Positions 9,243 through 20,726 are shown, counted from the first letter of the stretch. The stretch is 64,000 bases of DNA from Pararge aegeria (GCF_905163445.1 NC_053204.1:1681501-1745500), one strand, 5' to 3'. A program made the numbers and translations. Notes: a model not told the origin generated them from the sequence alone.

Positions 9243-10777
9243 TATACGTGAGGTACTAAACTAGCATAAACGACACTTTCAACGTCTATACGAGAGGTAC
9301 TAAACTAGCATAAACGACACTTTCAACCTGTATATGAGAGGTACTAAACTAGCATAAACGACACTTTCGACTTGTATATGAGAGGTACTAAACTAGCATA
9401 AACGACACTTTCAACCTGTATATGAGCGGGACTAAACTAGCATAAACGACACTTTCAACCTGTACACGAGAGGTACTAAACTAGCATAAACGACACTTTC
9501 AACCTGTACACGAGAGGTACTAAACTAGCATAAACGACACTTTCAACGTCTATACGAGAGGTACTAAACTAGCATAAACGACACTTTCAACCTGTATATG
9601 AGAGGTACTAAACTAGCATAAACGACACTTTCAACCTGTACACGAGAGGTACTAAACTAGCATAAACGACACTTTCAACCTGTACACGAGAGGTACTAAA
9701 CTAGCATAAACGACACTTTCAACCTGTACACGAGAGGTACTAAACTAGCATAAACGAAACTTTCAACCTGTATACGAGAGGTACTAAACTAGCATAAACG
9801 ACACTTTCAACGTCTATACGAGAGGTACTAAACTAGCATAAACGACACTTTCAACCTGTATATGAGAGGTACTAAACTAGCATAAACGACACTTTCGACT
9901 TGTATATGAGAGGTACTAAACTAGCATAAACGACACTTTCAACCTGTATATGAGCGGGACTAAACTAGCATAAACGACACTTTCAACCTGTACACGAGAG
10001 GTACTAAACTAGCATAAACGACACTTTCAACCTGTACACGAGAGGTACTAAACTAGCATAAACGAAACTTTCAACCTGTATACGAGAGGTACTAAACTAG
10101 CATAAACGACACTTTCAACGTCTATACGAGAGGTACTAAACTAGCATAAACGACACTTTCAACCTGTATATGAGAGGTACTAAACTAGCATAAACGACAC
10201 TTTCAACCTGTACACGAGAGGTACTAAACTAGCATAAACGACACTTTCAACCTGTATATGAGAGGTACTAAACTAGCATAAACGACACTTTCGACTTGTA
10301 TATGAGAGGTACTAAACTAGCATAAACGACACTTTCAACCTGTATATGAGCGGGACTAAACTAGCATAAACGACACTTTCAACCTGTACACGAGAGGTAC
10401 TAAACTAGCATAAACGACACTTTCAACCTGTATATGAGAGGTACTAAACTAGCATAAACGACACTTTCGACTTGTATATGAGAGGTACTAAACTAGCATA
10501 AACGACACTTTCAACCTGTATATGAGCGGGACTAAACTAGCATAAACGACACTTTCAACCTGTACACGAGAGGTACTAAACTAGCATAAACGACACTTTC
10601 AACCTGTACACGAGAGGTACTAAACTAGCATAAACGAAACTTTCAACCTGTATACGAGAGGTACTAAACTAGCATAAACGACACTTTCAACCTGTACACG
10701 AGAGGTACTAAACTAGCATAAACGAAACTTTCAACCTGTATACGAGAGGTACTAAACTAGCATAAACGACACTTTCA

Positions 10778-13700
10778 ACGTCTATACGAGAGGTACTAAA
10801 CTAGCATAAACGACACTTTCAACCTGTATATGAGAGGTACTAAACTAGCATAAACGACACTTTCAACCTGTACACGAGAGGTACTAAACTAGCATAAACG
10901 ACACTTTCAACCTGTATATGAGAGGTACTAAACTAGCATAAACGACACTTTCGACTTGTATATGAGAGGTACTAAACTAGCATAAACGACACTTTCAACC
11001 TGTATATGAGCGGGACTAAACTAGCATAAACGACACTTTCAACCTGTACACGAGAGGTACTAAACTAGCATAAACGACACTTTCAACCTGTACACGAGAG
11101 GTACTAAACTAGCATAAACGACACTTTCAACCTGTACACGAGAGGTACTAAACTAGCATAAACGACACTTTCAACCTGTACACGAGAGGTACTAAACTAG
11201 CATAAACGACACTTTCAACCTGTACACGAGAGGTACTAAACTAGCATAAACGAAACTTTCAACCTGTATACGAGAGGTACTAAACTAGCATAAACGACAC
11301 TTTCAACCTGTACACGAGAGGTACTAAACTAGCATAAACGACACTTTCAACCTGTATACGAGAGGTACTAAACTAGCATAAACGACACTTTCAACGTCTA
11401 TACGAGAGGTACTAAACTAGCATAAACGACACTTTCAACCTGTATATGAGAGGTACTAAACTAGCATAAACGACACTTTCAACCTGTACACGAGAGGTAC
11501 TAAACTAGCATAAACGACACTTTCAACCTGTATACGAGAGGTACCAAACTAGCATAAACGACACTTTCAACGTCTATACGAGAGGTACTAAACTAGCATA
11601 AACGACACTTTCAACCTGTATATGAGAGGTACTAAACTAGCATAAACGACACTTTCAACCTGTACACGAGAGGTACTAAACTAGCATAAACGACACTTTC
11701 AACCTGTATATGAGAGGTACTAAACTAGCATAAACGACACTTTCAACCTGTACACGAGAGGTACTAAACTAGCATAAACGACACTTTCAACCTGTACACG
11801 AGAGGTACTAAACTAGCATAAACGACACTTTCAACCTGTACACGAGAGGTACTAAACTAGCATAAACGAAACTTTCAACCTGTATACGAGAGGTACTAAA
11901 CTAGCATAAACGACACTTTCAACGTCTATACGAGAGGTACTAAACTAGCATAAACGACACTTTCAACCTGTATATGAGAGGTACTAAACTAGCATAAACG
12001 ACACTTTCGACTTGTATATGAGAGGTACTAAACTAGCATAAACGACACTTTCAACCTGTATATGAGCGGGACTAAACTAGCATAAACGACACTTTCAACC
12101 TGTACACGAGAGGTACTAAACTAGCATAAACGAAACTTTCAACCTGTATACGAGAGGTACTAAACTAGCATAAACGACACTTTCAACGTCTATACGAGAG
12201 GTACTAAACTAGCATAAACGACACTTTCAACCTGTATATGAGAGGTACTAAACTAGCATAAACGACACTTTCAACCTGTACACGAGAGGTACTAAACTAG
12301 CATAAACGACACTTTCAACCTGTACACGAGAGGTACTAAACTAGCATAAACGACACTTTCAACCTGTATATGAGAGGTACTAAACTAGCATAAACGACAC
12401 TTTCGACTTGTATATGAGAGGTACTAAACTAGCATAAACGACACTTTCAACGTCTATACGAGAGGTACTAAACTAGCATAAACGACACTTTCAACCTGTA
12501 TATGAGAGGTACTAAACTAGCATAAACGACACTTTCAACCTGTACACGAGAGGTACTAAACTAGCATAAACGACACTTTCAACCTGTATATGAGAGGTAC
12601 TAAACTAGCATAAACGACACTTTCGACTTGTATATGAGAGGTACTAAACTAGCATAAACGACACTTTCAACCTGTATATGAGCGGGACTAAACTAGCATA
12701 AACGACACTTTCAACCTGTACACGAGAGGTACTAAACTAGCATAAACGACACTTTCAACCTGTACACGAGAGGTACTAAACTAGCATAAACGACACTTTC
12801 AACCTGTACACGAGAGGTACTAAACTAGCATAAACGACACTTTCAACCTGTACACGAGAGGTACTAAACTAGCATAAACGACACTTTCAACCTGTACACG
12901 AGAGGTACTAAACTAGCATAAACGAAACTTTCAACCTGTATACGAGAGGTACTAAACTAGCATAAACGACACTTTCAACCTGTACACGAGAGGTACTAAA
13001 CTAGCATAAACGAAACTTTCAACCTGTATACGAGAGGTACTAAACTAGCATAAACGACACTTTCAACGTCTATACGAGAGGTACTAAACTAGCATAAACG
13101 ACACTTTCAACCTGTATATGAGAGGTACTAAACTAGCATAAACGACACTTTCAACCTGTACACGAGAGGTACTAAACTAGCATAAACGACACTTTCAACC
13201 TGTATACGAGAGGTACTAAACTAGCATAAACGACACTTTCAACGTCTATACGAGAGGTACTAAACTAGCATAAACGACACTTTCAACCTGTATATGAGAG
13301 GTACTAAACTAGCATAAACGACACTTTCAACCTGTACACGAGAGGTACTAAACTAGCATAAACGACACTTTCAACCTGTATATGAGAGGTACTAAACTAG
13401 CATAAACGACACTTTCAACCTGTACACGAGAGGTACTAAACTAGCATAAACGACACTTTCAACCTGTACACGAGAGGTACTAAACTAGCATAAACGACAC
13501 TTTCAACCTGTACACGAGAGGTACTAAACTAGCATAAACGAAACTTTCAACCTGTATACGAGAGGTACTAAACTAGCATAAACGACACTTTCAACGTCTA
13601 TACGAGAGGTACTAAACTAGCATAAACGACACTTTCAACCTGTATATGAGAGGTACTAAACTAGCATAAACGACACTTTCGACTTGTATATGAGAGTTAC

Positions 13701-14121
13701 TAAACTAGCATAAACGACACTTTCAACCTGTATATGAGCGGGACTAAACTAGCATAAACGACACTTTCAACCTGTACACGAGAGGTACTAAACTAGCATA
13801 AACGAAACTTTCAACCTGTATACGAGAGGTACTAAACTAGCATAAACGACACTTTCAACGTCTATACGAGAGGTACTAAACTAGCATAAACGACACTTTC
13901 AACCTGTATATGAGAGGTACTAAACTAGCATAAACGACACTTTCAACCTGTACACGAGAGGTACTAAACTAGCATAAACGACACTTTCAACTTGTACACG
14001 AGAGGTACTAAACTAGCATAAACGACACTTTCAACCTGTATATGAGAGGTACTAAACTAGCATAAACGACACTTTCGACTTGTATATGAGAGGTACTAAA
14101 CTAGCATAAACGACACTTTCA
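10778..14121 (+). repeat. 1,672-bp tandem duplication inside the minisatellite
   Basis: Typing each 44-bp unit by its variant gives the same order of 38 units in 10778-12449 and 12450-14121. By reading, the two blocks differ at only a few bases: the cgacac/cgaaac state of unit 13, a taccaaac in unit 18 of the first block, gagttac in unit 29 and cttgtacacg in unit 36 of the second. Confidence 0.85.
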
Positions 14122-15260
14122 ACCTGTATATGAGCGGGACTAAACTAGCATAAACGACACTTTCAACCTGTACACGAGAGGTACTAAACTAGCATAAACG
14201 ACACTTTCAACCTGTACACGAGAGGTACTAAACTAGCATAAACGACACTTTCAACCTGTACACGAGAGGTACTAAACTAGCATAAACGACACTTTCAACC
14301 TGTACACGAGAGGTACTAAACTAGCATAAACGAAACTTTCAACCTGTATACGAGAGGTACTAAACTAGCATAAACGACACTTTCAACGTCTATACGAGAG
14401 GTACTAAACTAGCATAAACGACACTTTCAACCTGTATATGAGAGGTACTAAACTAGCATAAACGACACTTTCGACTTGTATATGAGAGGTACTAAACTAG
14501 CATAAACGACACTTTCAACCTGTATATGAGCGGGACTAAACTAGCATAAACGACACTTTCAACCTGTACACGAGAGGTACTAAACTAGCATAAACGACAC
14601 TTTCAACCTGTACACGAGAGGTACTAAACTAGCATAAACGACACTTTCAACCTGTACACGAGAGGTACTAAACTAGCATAAACGAAACTTTCAACCTGTA
14701 TACGAGAGGTACTAAACTAGCATAAACGACACTTTCAACGTCTATACGAGAGGTACTAAACTAGCATAAACGACACTTTCAACCTGTATATGAGAGGTAC
14801 TAAACTAGCATAAACGACACTTTCAACCTGTACACGAGAGGTACTAAACTAGCATAAACGACACTTTCAACCTGTATATGAGAGGTACTAAACTAGCATA
14901 AACGACACTTTCAACCTGTACACGAGAGGTACTAAACTAGCATAAACGAAACTTTCAACCTGTATATGAGAAGTACCAAACTTGCATAAACGACACTTTC
15001 AACCTGTATACGAGAGGTACCAAACTTGCATAAACGACACTTTCAACCTGTATACGAGAGGTACTAAACCAGCATAAACCACACTTGCTTCCTGTGTACA
15101 AGATGTACTAAACTTGGATAAACAACACTTGCGACCTGTATAACGAGACGTACCCACTAAACTTACACAAAAGATATTTGATGAGATGAGATTTTTAACC
15201 TGCATGAGATACGTACTAAACTTGCATAAAAGGCACTTGGGACATGTATACGACGTAAAC

Positions 15261-15740
15261 AAAAAAAAATTTAATTGCAACGTCACATACTGAAATCGAA
15301 TGCGGTCGTGTCACGGTCTTGTTATCTTTTATTTAAACTAATAGTATGTCTGCATGTCGACATAGTAAACGCCGAGGGCAAAGTAGTTTAGATGAGCAAT
15401 TATAATTGATTGCTGTTAAAAAGCACTGAGCAAACGAAGTTAAAATATTACAATAGAGTTACTAAGCTAAGCCAGTATGTTAATTATTACAATATAAATG
15501 AATTCTTGAGCAACAAATTGTAAACAAGTGACTACCTATTTATGTTTTTTTTTTTATTCTTTCACATAGGGAATAGGTAATGGTGTTTCACTGTACAGCC
15601 ATTTTTAAACCAAAATTAATATAAGATCCTTTTTTAAGATGATAGCATTATATTTGTGACCAAGGTTTAATTGAATTGAATTCTTTATTTTAATTACATG
15701 GGAATGAGGAAATGGTTACAGTTATTATTTAAAATGAATT
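15261..15740. other. Gene-free stretch right of the minisatellite
   Basis: AT-rich sequence with homopolymer runs; no open frame or recognised repeat is seen. Confidence 0.4.
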
Positions 15741-15744
15741 TCTT

Positions 15745-16022
15745 TTTCTATCATCATCATCATGTCAACCAATCGACGTCCACTGCTGGACATAGGTCTT
15801 TTGTAGGGAGTTCCACAATCCACGGTCCTGGGCCGCTTGCCTCCAGCGGCTCCCAGCGAGTCGCCTGATGTCATCTGTCCACCTCGTTGGGGGCCGACTT
15901 ACGCTGCGCTTACCGGTGCGGGGTCGTCATTACAGCACCTTAAGACCCTAACGTCCATCGGTTCTCTGAGCTATGTGCCCTGCCCATTGCCACTTCAGCT
16001 TCGCTACTCGCGACTTCGAATT
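15745..16022 (-). mobile_element. RTE-type LINE fragment
   Basis: On the minus strand this encodes the C-terminal tail typical of lepidopteran RTE reverse transcriptases: a WQWAGH-like start, a WTDDI-type segment and an AAQDRGLWN-type ending, with indels. The 3' end carries the ATG-repeat tail (cATCATCATCATg on the plus strand). It is a truncated, non-functional copy. Confidence 0.65.
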
Positions 16023-16362
16023 TTTTTTTTTTTATATTTTAAATATTTGTTAATTTATTATAATAATCCTATGTTATTTAAATATTTACCATTAAGGAAT
16101 GGCAGATTATGTTAAGGCTCTGTTTTTTAATTTTCTATAGTAGGTAATACTTGACGATTTATATTTATTAGTTATGATTTGAGGCGTAGGTGTTAAGCGT
16201 CATGTGCCTGTAATTACATCGGCAACCCCGCCCTTCGGACCGAAAAACAGCACTGTAATGCCTTAGCGGCAGAAAAAAGAATGACGAAGCATTTCCTCGG
16301 ACGAGGTCTGCCACAAAAAGCTCTCCTATTAATAAGACCTATTAAGACCTATTTGTAACTAT

Positions 16363-16613
16363 ATTGACGGCCAATTGGCGCAGTGGGCAGCGACCCTGCT
16401 TTCTGAGTCCTAGGGTGGGATCCCACAACTGGAAAATGTTTGTGTTATGAACATGATTGTTTTTCAGTGTCTGGGTGTTTATCTGTATATTATAAATATT
16501 ATATGTATAATATTTATAAAAATATTCATCAGTCAGCTTAGCACCCATAACACAAGCTACGCTTACTTTGGGGCTAGATGGCGATGTGTGTATTGTCGTA
16601 GTATATTTATTTA
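16363..16613 (+). mobile_element. tRNA-derived SINE, family A
   Basis: The copy starts with a tRNA-like head containing an A-box-like tggcgcagtgggcagc. The B-box region here (gggtgggatcccaca) has decayed from the ggttcgattcc of other copies. The family body follows: tttttcagtgtctgggtg, cataacacaagctacgc and gatggcgatgtgtg. Other copies: 19203, 24846, 31141, 38579, 44398, 57043 and 61009. Confidence 0.85.
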
Positions 16614-16644
16614 TTCTGGTACCTCTTTTTTCATAGTTTCCAAC

Positions 16645-16745
16645 TCTCTAGCGCAGTGGTCAGCACTGTGGTTTTATAAATGGGAGGTTACGGGTTCGAT
16701 CCCGGGCGGAGGCGATTTGGGAATTTATAATTTCTGAAAAAATCG
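16645..16745 (+). mobile_element. tRNA-derived SINE, family C (head only)
   Basis: A-box-like tagcgcagtggtcagcact and B-box ggttcgatcccggg are followed by gggaatttataatttctga, the start of the family C body seen at 20040-20312. Confidence 0.7.
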
Positions 16746-16841
16746 ACGTCCCAATTGCGAACCTAAGGCTACAGGTGGCCCATCTTGTTCGTCAATTATA
16801 ACTATTAAAAAAAAAAAAAAGATACATTGGCGTAATTCCAG

Positions 16842-16956
16842 ATCAGTTTGCGCCGTAAGGAGCTTGAGTCACGTCATGTGGGTGTCCCGCCAGGATCCTT
16901 CCGGTCCGAAAAGTTCTGCTGCTAATGTTACCCGCGTCGTTTACTATAAAACCTTG
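16842..16956 (+). CDS. Possible internal exon, unidentified
   Basis: A 115-bp segment lies between an attccag acceptor and a gtaagt donor. One frame is open across it and reads SHVMWVSRQDPSGPKSS then VTRVVYYKTL, ending in phase 0, compatible with the exon-like segment at 17655. It is GC-richer than its surroundings. However, it sits among SINE fragments, and the alternative is that it belongs to a dispersed repeat. No family was recognised. Confidence 0.25.
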
Positions 16957-16974
16957 GTAAGTGTAGCTTATATG

Positions 16975-17140
16975 AGTAAATTTGCATGCCCGAGAGTTCT
17001 CCATAATGTTCTCGAAGCCGCTAAGAGTCAACCAATCCGCACTGGGCCAGCGTGGTGGACTATGGCCTAAACGTTAGTCATTGTGGGAGGAGGCACGTGC
17101 TCTGTAGTAGGCCGGTCATGGGTCGATATGATGATGATGT
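16975..17140 (+). mobile_element. SINE family B, 3' part
   Basis: Contains gcatgcccgagagttctcc, cgcactgggccagcgtggtgg and a terminal gatatgatgatgatg, the 3' half of a tRNA-derived SINE seen complete at 40338 and 59360. Confidence 0.75.
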
Positions 17141-17271
17141 TTGAGCTACACAGCAGGTTGATGGACACTATCACAGGCACTTATGAAGCGTCCATACATA
17201 TATGTTTACATAATTGTAAGGGGATGGTGATAACTGCGTTCGCCAACTTATACCTAAAGCTACGAGGGTTC

Positions 17272-17390
17272 CAAACGCGCCTTGCTCTAAGAAGAACCCA
17301 CAACAAACTTAGCCGGGTAATTTTTTTTTTTTTTATCACCATCTCACAGTAAATTTTTATTAATCTATGAAGCTAGAGCAATTCACACGC
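17272..17390 (-). mobile_element. Dispersed LINE/SINE 3' segment, family E
   Basis: The reverse complement of the block found at 22905-23012 and 57555-57660 (ctaaccaggttgctctt, gacaatgtgagatgg, ggctaagtttgttgtgg). The opposite T run here corresponds to the internal A run. Confidence 0.65.
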
Positions 17391-17654
17391 AAGCTTTTTT
17401 ATCGTTTATGTATAGGGCAGTCGATACCTTAGGATAATATTAGTAAGGATAACATTAAGTTACAAGATACAGCAGAAATCGCGGGGATCTGCTAGTAGGT
17501 GTAAATAATTTAGCTGAATTTTCATAATGGAAGGAAATGCCTCAAGACATAATGTTACCATAGTTAGTTTTATAGTGTCAAACAAACAAGGAAGGTTTTA
17601 GGTGGAAGCCTTGGAAGGGGATCAGATGTTTAAAATAACAATGCTTCCTCACAG
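17391..17654. other. Possible intron, no repeat recognised
   Basis: AT-rich sequence ending in the polypyrimidine-AG of the exon-like segment that follows. Nothing else is recognised. Confidence 0.3.
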
Positions 17655-17758
17655 ATAATACTGACTCCAGGGCCCGCTGCGTTCGAGGCATCGATGCAAT
17701 TCCACCCGCAGAGGGATCGCTTCGTCATCTCGGAGAGAGACATTTCTAGAATTACCGC
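17655..17758 (+). CDS. Orphan internal exon, unidentified protein
   Basis: The 104-bp segment is bounded by a strong acceptor (gcttcctcacag) and a consensus donor (gtgagt). It is open in phase 0 and reads TPGPAAFEASMQFHPQ then RDRFVISERDISRI. The composition is coding-like, with frequent G/C third positions, and contrasts with the AT-rich flanks. I do not recognise the family. A following exon was not found: an RTE fragment begins a few bases after the donor and a tRNA gene follows. It could be part of a gene extending out of recognisable range, or an exon stranded by rearrangement. Confidence 0.45.
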
Positions 17759-17764
17759 GTGAGT

Positions 17765-18060
17765 ATTTTGGAGACGTGGTGACTTACGAATACGAAACGT
17801 GCTCACTTACTATGGGCCTCATAAGGCTCAGAGTAACTCAGCGGGCGATGGAGAGAGCTATGCTCGGAGTGTCTCTACGTGATCAAATCAGAAATGTGGA
17901 GATTCGTAGAAGACCTAGAGTTACCGACATCGCTCGTCGCGAAGCTGAAGTGGTAATGGGCAGGGCACATAGCTCGGAGAACCGATGGACGTTGGGGTCC
18001 TAAGGTGCTGGAATGACGACCTCAGCCAGTTAAGCGGTTTTGTCCGGTGGGAGGTTTTGG
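17765..18060 (+). mobile_element. RTE-type reverse transcriptase C-terminal fragment
   Basis: The frame 17776-18003 reads ETCSLTMGLIRLRVTQRAME, then MLGVSLRDQIRN and VTDIARREAEV, the familiar tail of RTE reverse transcriptases downstream of the catalytic palm. It breaks after about 75 codons. The related fragment at 29808-30045 begins in the same region. Confidence 0.8.
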
Positions 18061-18293
18061 CCGCCTTGTTCGCCCTGCTATTATATAAATTAGAAGAAAA
18101 GGGTTACTGTCATGCAAACTTATTTCTAAAGAACCTGGTAGCAAACTTTTTTTTCTTTATAAAAATTGTCGGCGTAAAATCTAAGACGGTGAAAACCGCA
18201 ACAAAATCCATTGCGTAGTTATGGAGTTAGTAAATAAACAGACGGACGCGGAGAGTAATTTTGTTTTATACTTTCGATTGTATTAAAATAATA

Positions 18294-18298
18294 AAAAG
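18294..18298 (-). terminator. Pol III terminator of tRNA-Lys
   Basis: A run of five T on the minus strand a few bases past the tRNA 3' end. Confidence 0.7.
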
Positions 18299-18303
18299 TT
18301 CGC

Positions 18304-18376
18304 CGCCCGAACAGGGACTTGAACCCTGGACCCTTGGATTAAAAGTCCAATGCTCTACCGACTGAGCTATCCGGGC
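18304..18376 (-). tRNA. tRNA-Lys (anticodon UUU)
   Basis: The minus strand starts GCCCGGATAGCTCAGTCGGT, with a 7-bp acceptor stem closed by TTCGGGC plus a G discriminator base. The anticodon loop ACTTTTAAT carries TTT. The A box TAGCTCAGTCGG and B box GGTTCAAGTCC are canonical. Just downstream on the same strand is a T5 run (the aaaaa at about 18294-18298 on the plus strand), the Pol III terminator. No intron is present. CCA is not encoded, as expected in eukaryotes. It has none of the SINE bodies that follow the tRNA-like heads elsewhere in this window, so it looks like a genuine gene. Confidence 0.93.
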
Positions 18377-18522
18377 TGTGAATTACAAGTCAAATATTCG
18401 ATATAAAACGCGTATACGTAAATTCCAACTGCCAACTGTGTCAATAAGCTTCTGTTTGATTATGAAGTGATATATATATATTTTTTTTAATTAATATTGA
18501 CGGACCAAGTAGATGGCTCACC

Positions 18523-19052
18523 CAGTGGCGTGCATAGAGGGTTTAGCGGTCTCCACATTACATAACTAGATGGCGCTACAAAAAAGCCTGCATCGCTCTA
18601 GCGAAGTGTTCACGAAGAATGCCTATATATACAACTCTCAAAAATCCCCCCGATGTCGTCGAGCTCTAGCTCGCCATGAGAAGAGTCATGGCGAGCTCTC
18701 GCGCTCGCCCCACTCCCCCGGTGACGCCGTAGCAACCCCTCAGGTGGTTATCGGCAAGTGTCCTTCCGAAAATCGAATCGAATGTTCGGACCTCGGTCCC
18801 CGAGCACGATCACCCGCTCGGAGGAAGATCTTCCAATTGTTACGTTCGAGCGTATCACCAAAGCTCCCGTACAGAGGGTATGCACAGGGTATGAAGATGA
18901 TATAAAATGAAGAAAATCACCAGTACGAGTTATAAATATTTAAGGGTGGGCTTTTTATAACTCTTAAAATTCCAATCCTTAAGTTTTTTATAACTTGTAC
19001 TAGAGATTTTCTTCATTCTATATCATCTGCATACCCTCTATGCACGCCACTG
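18523..19052. mobile_element. hAT-type foldback MITE carrying a 0.33-kb insertion
   Basis: The ends CAGTGGCGTGCATAGAGG and TGCACGCCACTG and the internal inverted arms (cagtacgagttataaat and its complement) match the MITE at 22454-22659. Between about 18547 and 18872 it holds an unrelated GC-rich segment, flanked by the repeated bases agagggt. The 8 bases outside the two ends do not match, so either the ends come from different copies or the flank was altered. Confidence 0.7.
18547..18872. other. GC-rich insert within a MITE
   Basis: This is much more GC-rich than its surroundings, with a 12-bp inverted repeat (agctcgccatga and tcatggcgagct, 6-base loop). The plus-strand frame ending SPSTITRSEEDLPIVTFERI is open for about 50 codons. 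The start (tagatggcgctac, gcgaagtgttcac) resembles about 84-118. It is probably a piece of another mobile element; the family is unknown. Confidence 0.4.
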
Positions 19053-19060
19053 CACACTAC

Positions 19061-19191
19061 CAGTGGCGTGCACTTCATACATGCACAAAAGCACTGCCTA
19101 CCCTAAAATTTATATATAACTAGAATAAGAGGATTTTTGCCCTTTTATGCAATTTTCCTGCTGTATGCATACCCTGGTTAGAAACCCAGTG
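19061..19191. mobile_element. hAT-type MITE, diverged 3' end
   Basis: It starts CAGTGGCGTGCACTTCATAC like the copy at 9107 and is flanked by the 8-base repeat cacactac (19053-19060 and 19192-19199). The right end (acccagtg) is a degraded inverted repeat. It lies back to back with the preceding MITE. Confidence 0.65.
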
Positions 19192-19202
19192 CACACTACA
19201 AT

Positions 19203-19470
19203 ATTGACGGCCGAGTGGCGCAGTGGGCAGCGACCCTGCTTTCTGAATCCAAGGACGTGGGTTCGATTCCCACAACTGGAAAATGTTTGTGTGATGAACA
19301 TGAATGTTTTTCAGTGTCTGGGTGTTTATCTGTATATTATAAGTATTTATGTGTATTATATTAATAAAAAAAATATTCATCAGCTAACTTAGTACCCATA
19401 ACACAAGCTCCGCTTACTTTGGGGCTAGATGGCGATGTGTGTGAGTGTATTGTCGTAGTACATTTATTAA
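19203..19470 (+). mobile_element. tRNA-derived SINE, family A
   Basis: A near-complete copy with A-box tggcgcagtgggcagc, B-box gggttcgattccc, the full body and an A/T-rich 3' end. Confidence 0.88.
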
Positions 19471-19559
19471 AAAAAAAATTAAAAAAAACAATGCCGTTGG
19501 AAGAGTCCTTTAGACAGTTATATATTAGTGATTGGAGCACCGGTGAAGAACAAAGCTCT

Positions 19560-20035
19560 TTGACTAGCAGAATGCTTTAAAAAATATTTCCCTCGATTGT
19601 ATCCCCTGACAATTAATAAAATTTACGAGTCCACCTGCCAAAGCAACTCAACAGGCATTAGAATAGAAATTTACCCCTGTTTATTATTTCCACTCTTGCG
19701 CCAATGCTCGGAGAGTTGATAAAGCTGTGGGTGAAGATAACATTTTGTCATTTCCCCTGGGAGAAAAATGTCACAACTTAGCCTCTTTGACTGCATTCGC
19801 ATTACCACCAACAGGGCTAGCACGGGCAGGAGGCAAAAAATTTATCCCCAGATTATGTCCCCTGACAAGGGATATTACTAACGCGTCCCCTTTCTAAAGC
19901 ACGGTAACGGGGAATAGGAGAAGATTACCCCCGTTTATTATATTAAATACACGGATATTATTTCCACTTTTACGCCATTGCTAAAGTATCTACCTGGTGG
20001 CAGGCTTTGGCCGTGGATAGTTACCACTCTGCCGA
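19560..20035. mobile_element. MITE-like repeat related to 5530-5745
   Basis: It contains repeated words gttgataaagctgtggg, cacgggcaggaggca, ccctgacaagggatatta and tttattatttccac in direct order. These are found inverted at 5530-5745. Noncoding; the boundaries are approximate and it may be two adjacent copies. Confidence 0.4.
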
Positions 20036-20039
20036 CAAA

Positions 20040-20312
20040 AACCTCCCTGGCGCAACGGTGAGCACTAATCTAAATAGGAGGTCCAAAGTTCGATTCCCGG
20101 CAGGGGAATTTATAATTTCTTAATTTTCTCTGGTCTGGTCTGGTGGGAGGCTTTGGCCGTGGCTAGTTACCACGCTACCGATAAAGACGTGCCGCTAAGC
20201 GATTTAGTATTCTAGTGTGACTACTCCCTAACCGTTTAGCCCGCTACCTTAGACTGCATCATCACTTACGTGAGATTGCAGTCCAGGGCTTATCTACTTT
20301 TAGTGGAATAAA
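20040..20312 (+). mobile_element. tRNA-derived SINE, family C
   Basis: The head has tggcgcaacggtgagcact and B-box gttcgattcccgg. The body contains ctggtctggtctggtggg, gacgtgccgctaagcga and gactgcatcatcacttac. A-rich end. Confidence 0.85.
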
Positions 20313-20384
20313 AAAAAGTTAGCAGAGTTGATAAAGCTGTGGGAGAAGACAACATTTTGGTCCATTCCCCTAAGACATGAGGAT

Positions 20385-20575
20385 GATTTCATCTCTCACA
20401 AGATAGAAAAATGAATTTTAACATGTAAAATGTAAATTGTTAAGATTGGCTTCTTCTCGGTAGAATCTGCCTTCCGAACCGGTGGTAGAGTCACTACACA
20501 CAGACAGACTTGACGTTTCAAAAGTGCTTATATTAGGCTTGCTTACTTGAAATAACTGAATATTGAATTTATTTA
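20385..20575 (+). mobile_element. Jockey-type LINE 3' end, truncated
   Basis: Matches 4530-4730 (tctctcacaagatagaaaaa, cggtggtagagtcactac, gacttgacgtttcaaaag) with a small internal deletion. Confidence 0.85.
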
Positions 20576-20726
20576 TTTTGATGATCTTTGCGCTTCCAGG
20601 TACGGCACGGAACCTGCGTGCGTGAGTGCGACGCACCCACACCTAAACAAATACTGCTATTGCGTAGTCAGCCAGTTCAGTGCGTTGAAATGGCTCAAAC
20701 TATAATATTTGATAGAATTCCATGAA

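Larger units (their letters stand above)
8806..15260 (+). repeat. 44-bp minisatellite array, about 140 units
   Basis: Almost exact 44-bp periodicity runs from about 8810 to 15090, with diverged units to about 15260. The unit core is aggtactaaactagcataa followed by acgacactttcaac and a variable segment. At least six unit variants are distinguished there: cctgtacacg (A), cctgtatatg (B), gtctatacg (C), gacttgtatatg (D), tatatgagcggg (E) and cctgtatacg (G). An A subtype changes cgacac to cgaaac. The order is non-random, with G-C-B-D-E-A recurring as a higher-order unit. Edge units are more diverged than internal ones. The period is not a multiple of three, so coding is not expected. Confidence 0.95.

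Noticed and set aside
8806..15260. CRISPR-like or coding tandem array
   Set aside because: The whole 44-bp unit repeats with no unique spacers, the DNA is eukaryotic, and the period is not a multiple of three. The minus-strand frame at 14999-15286 is a by-product of diverged edge units.
18523..19052. hAT target duplication for this copy
   Set aside because: The 8 bases at the two outer ends (ggctcacc and cacactac) do not match, so a clean duplication is not claimed.
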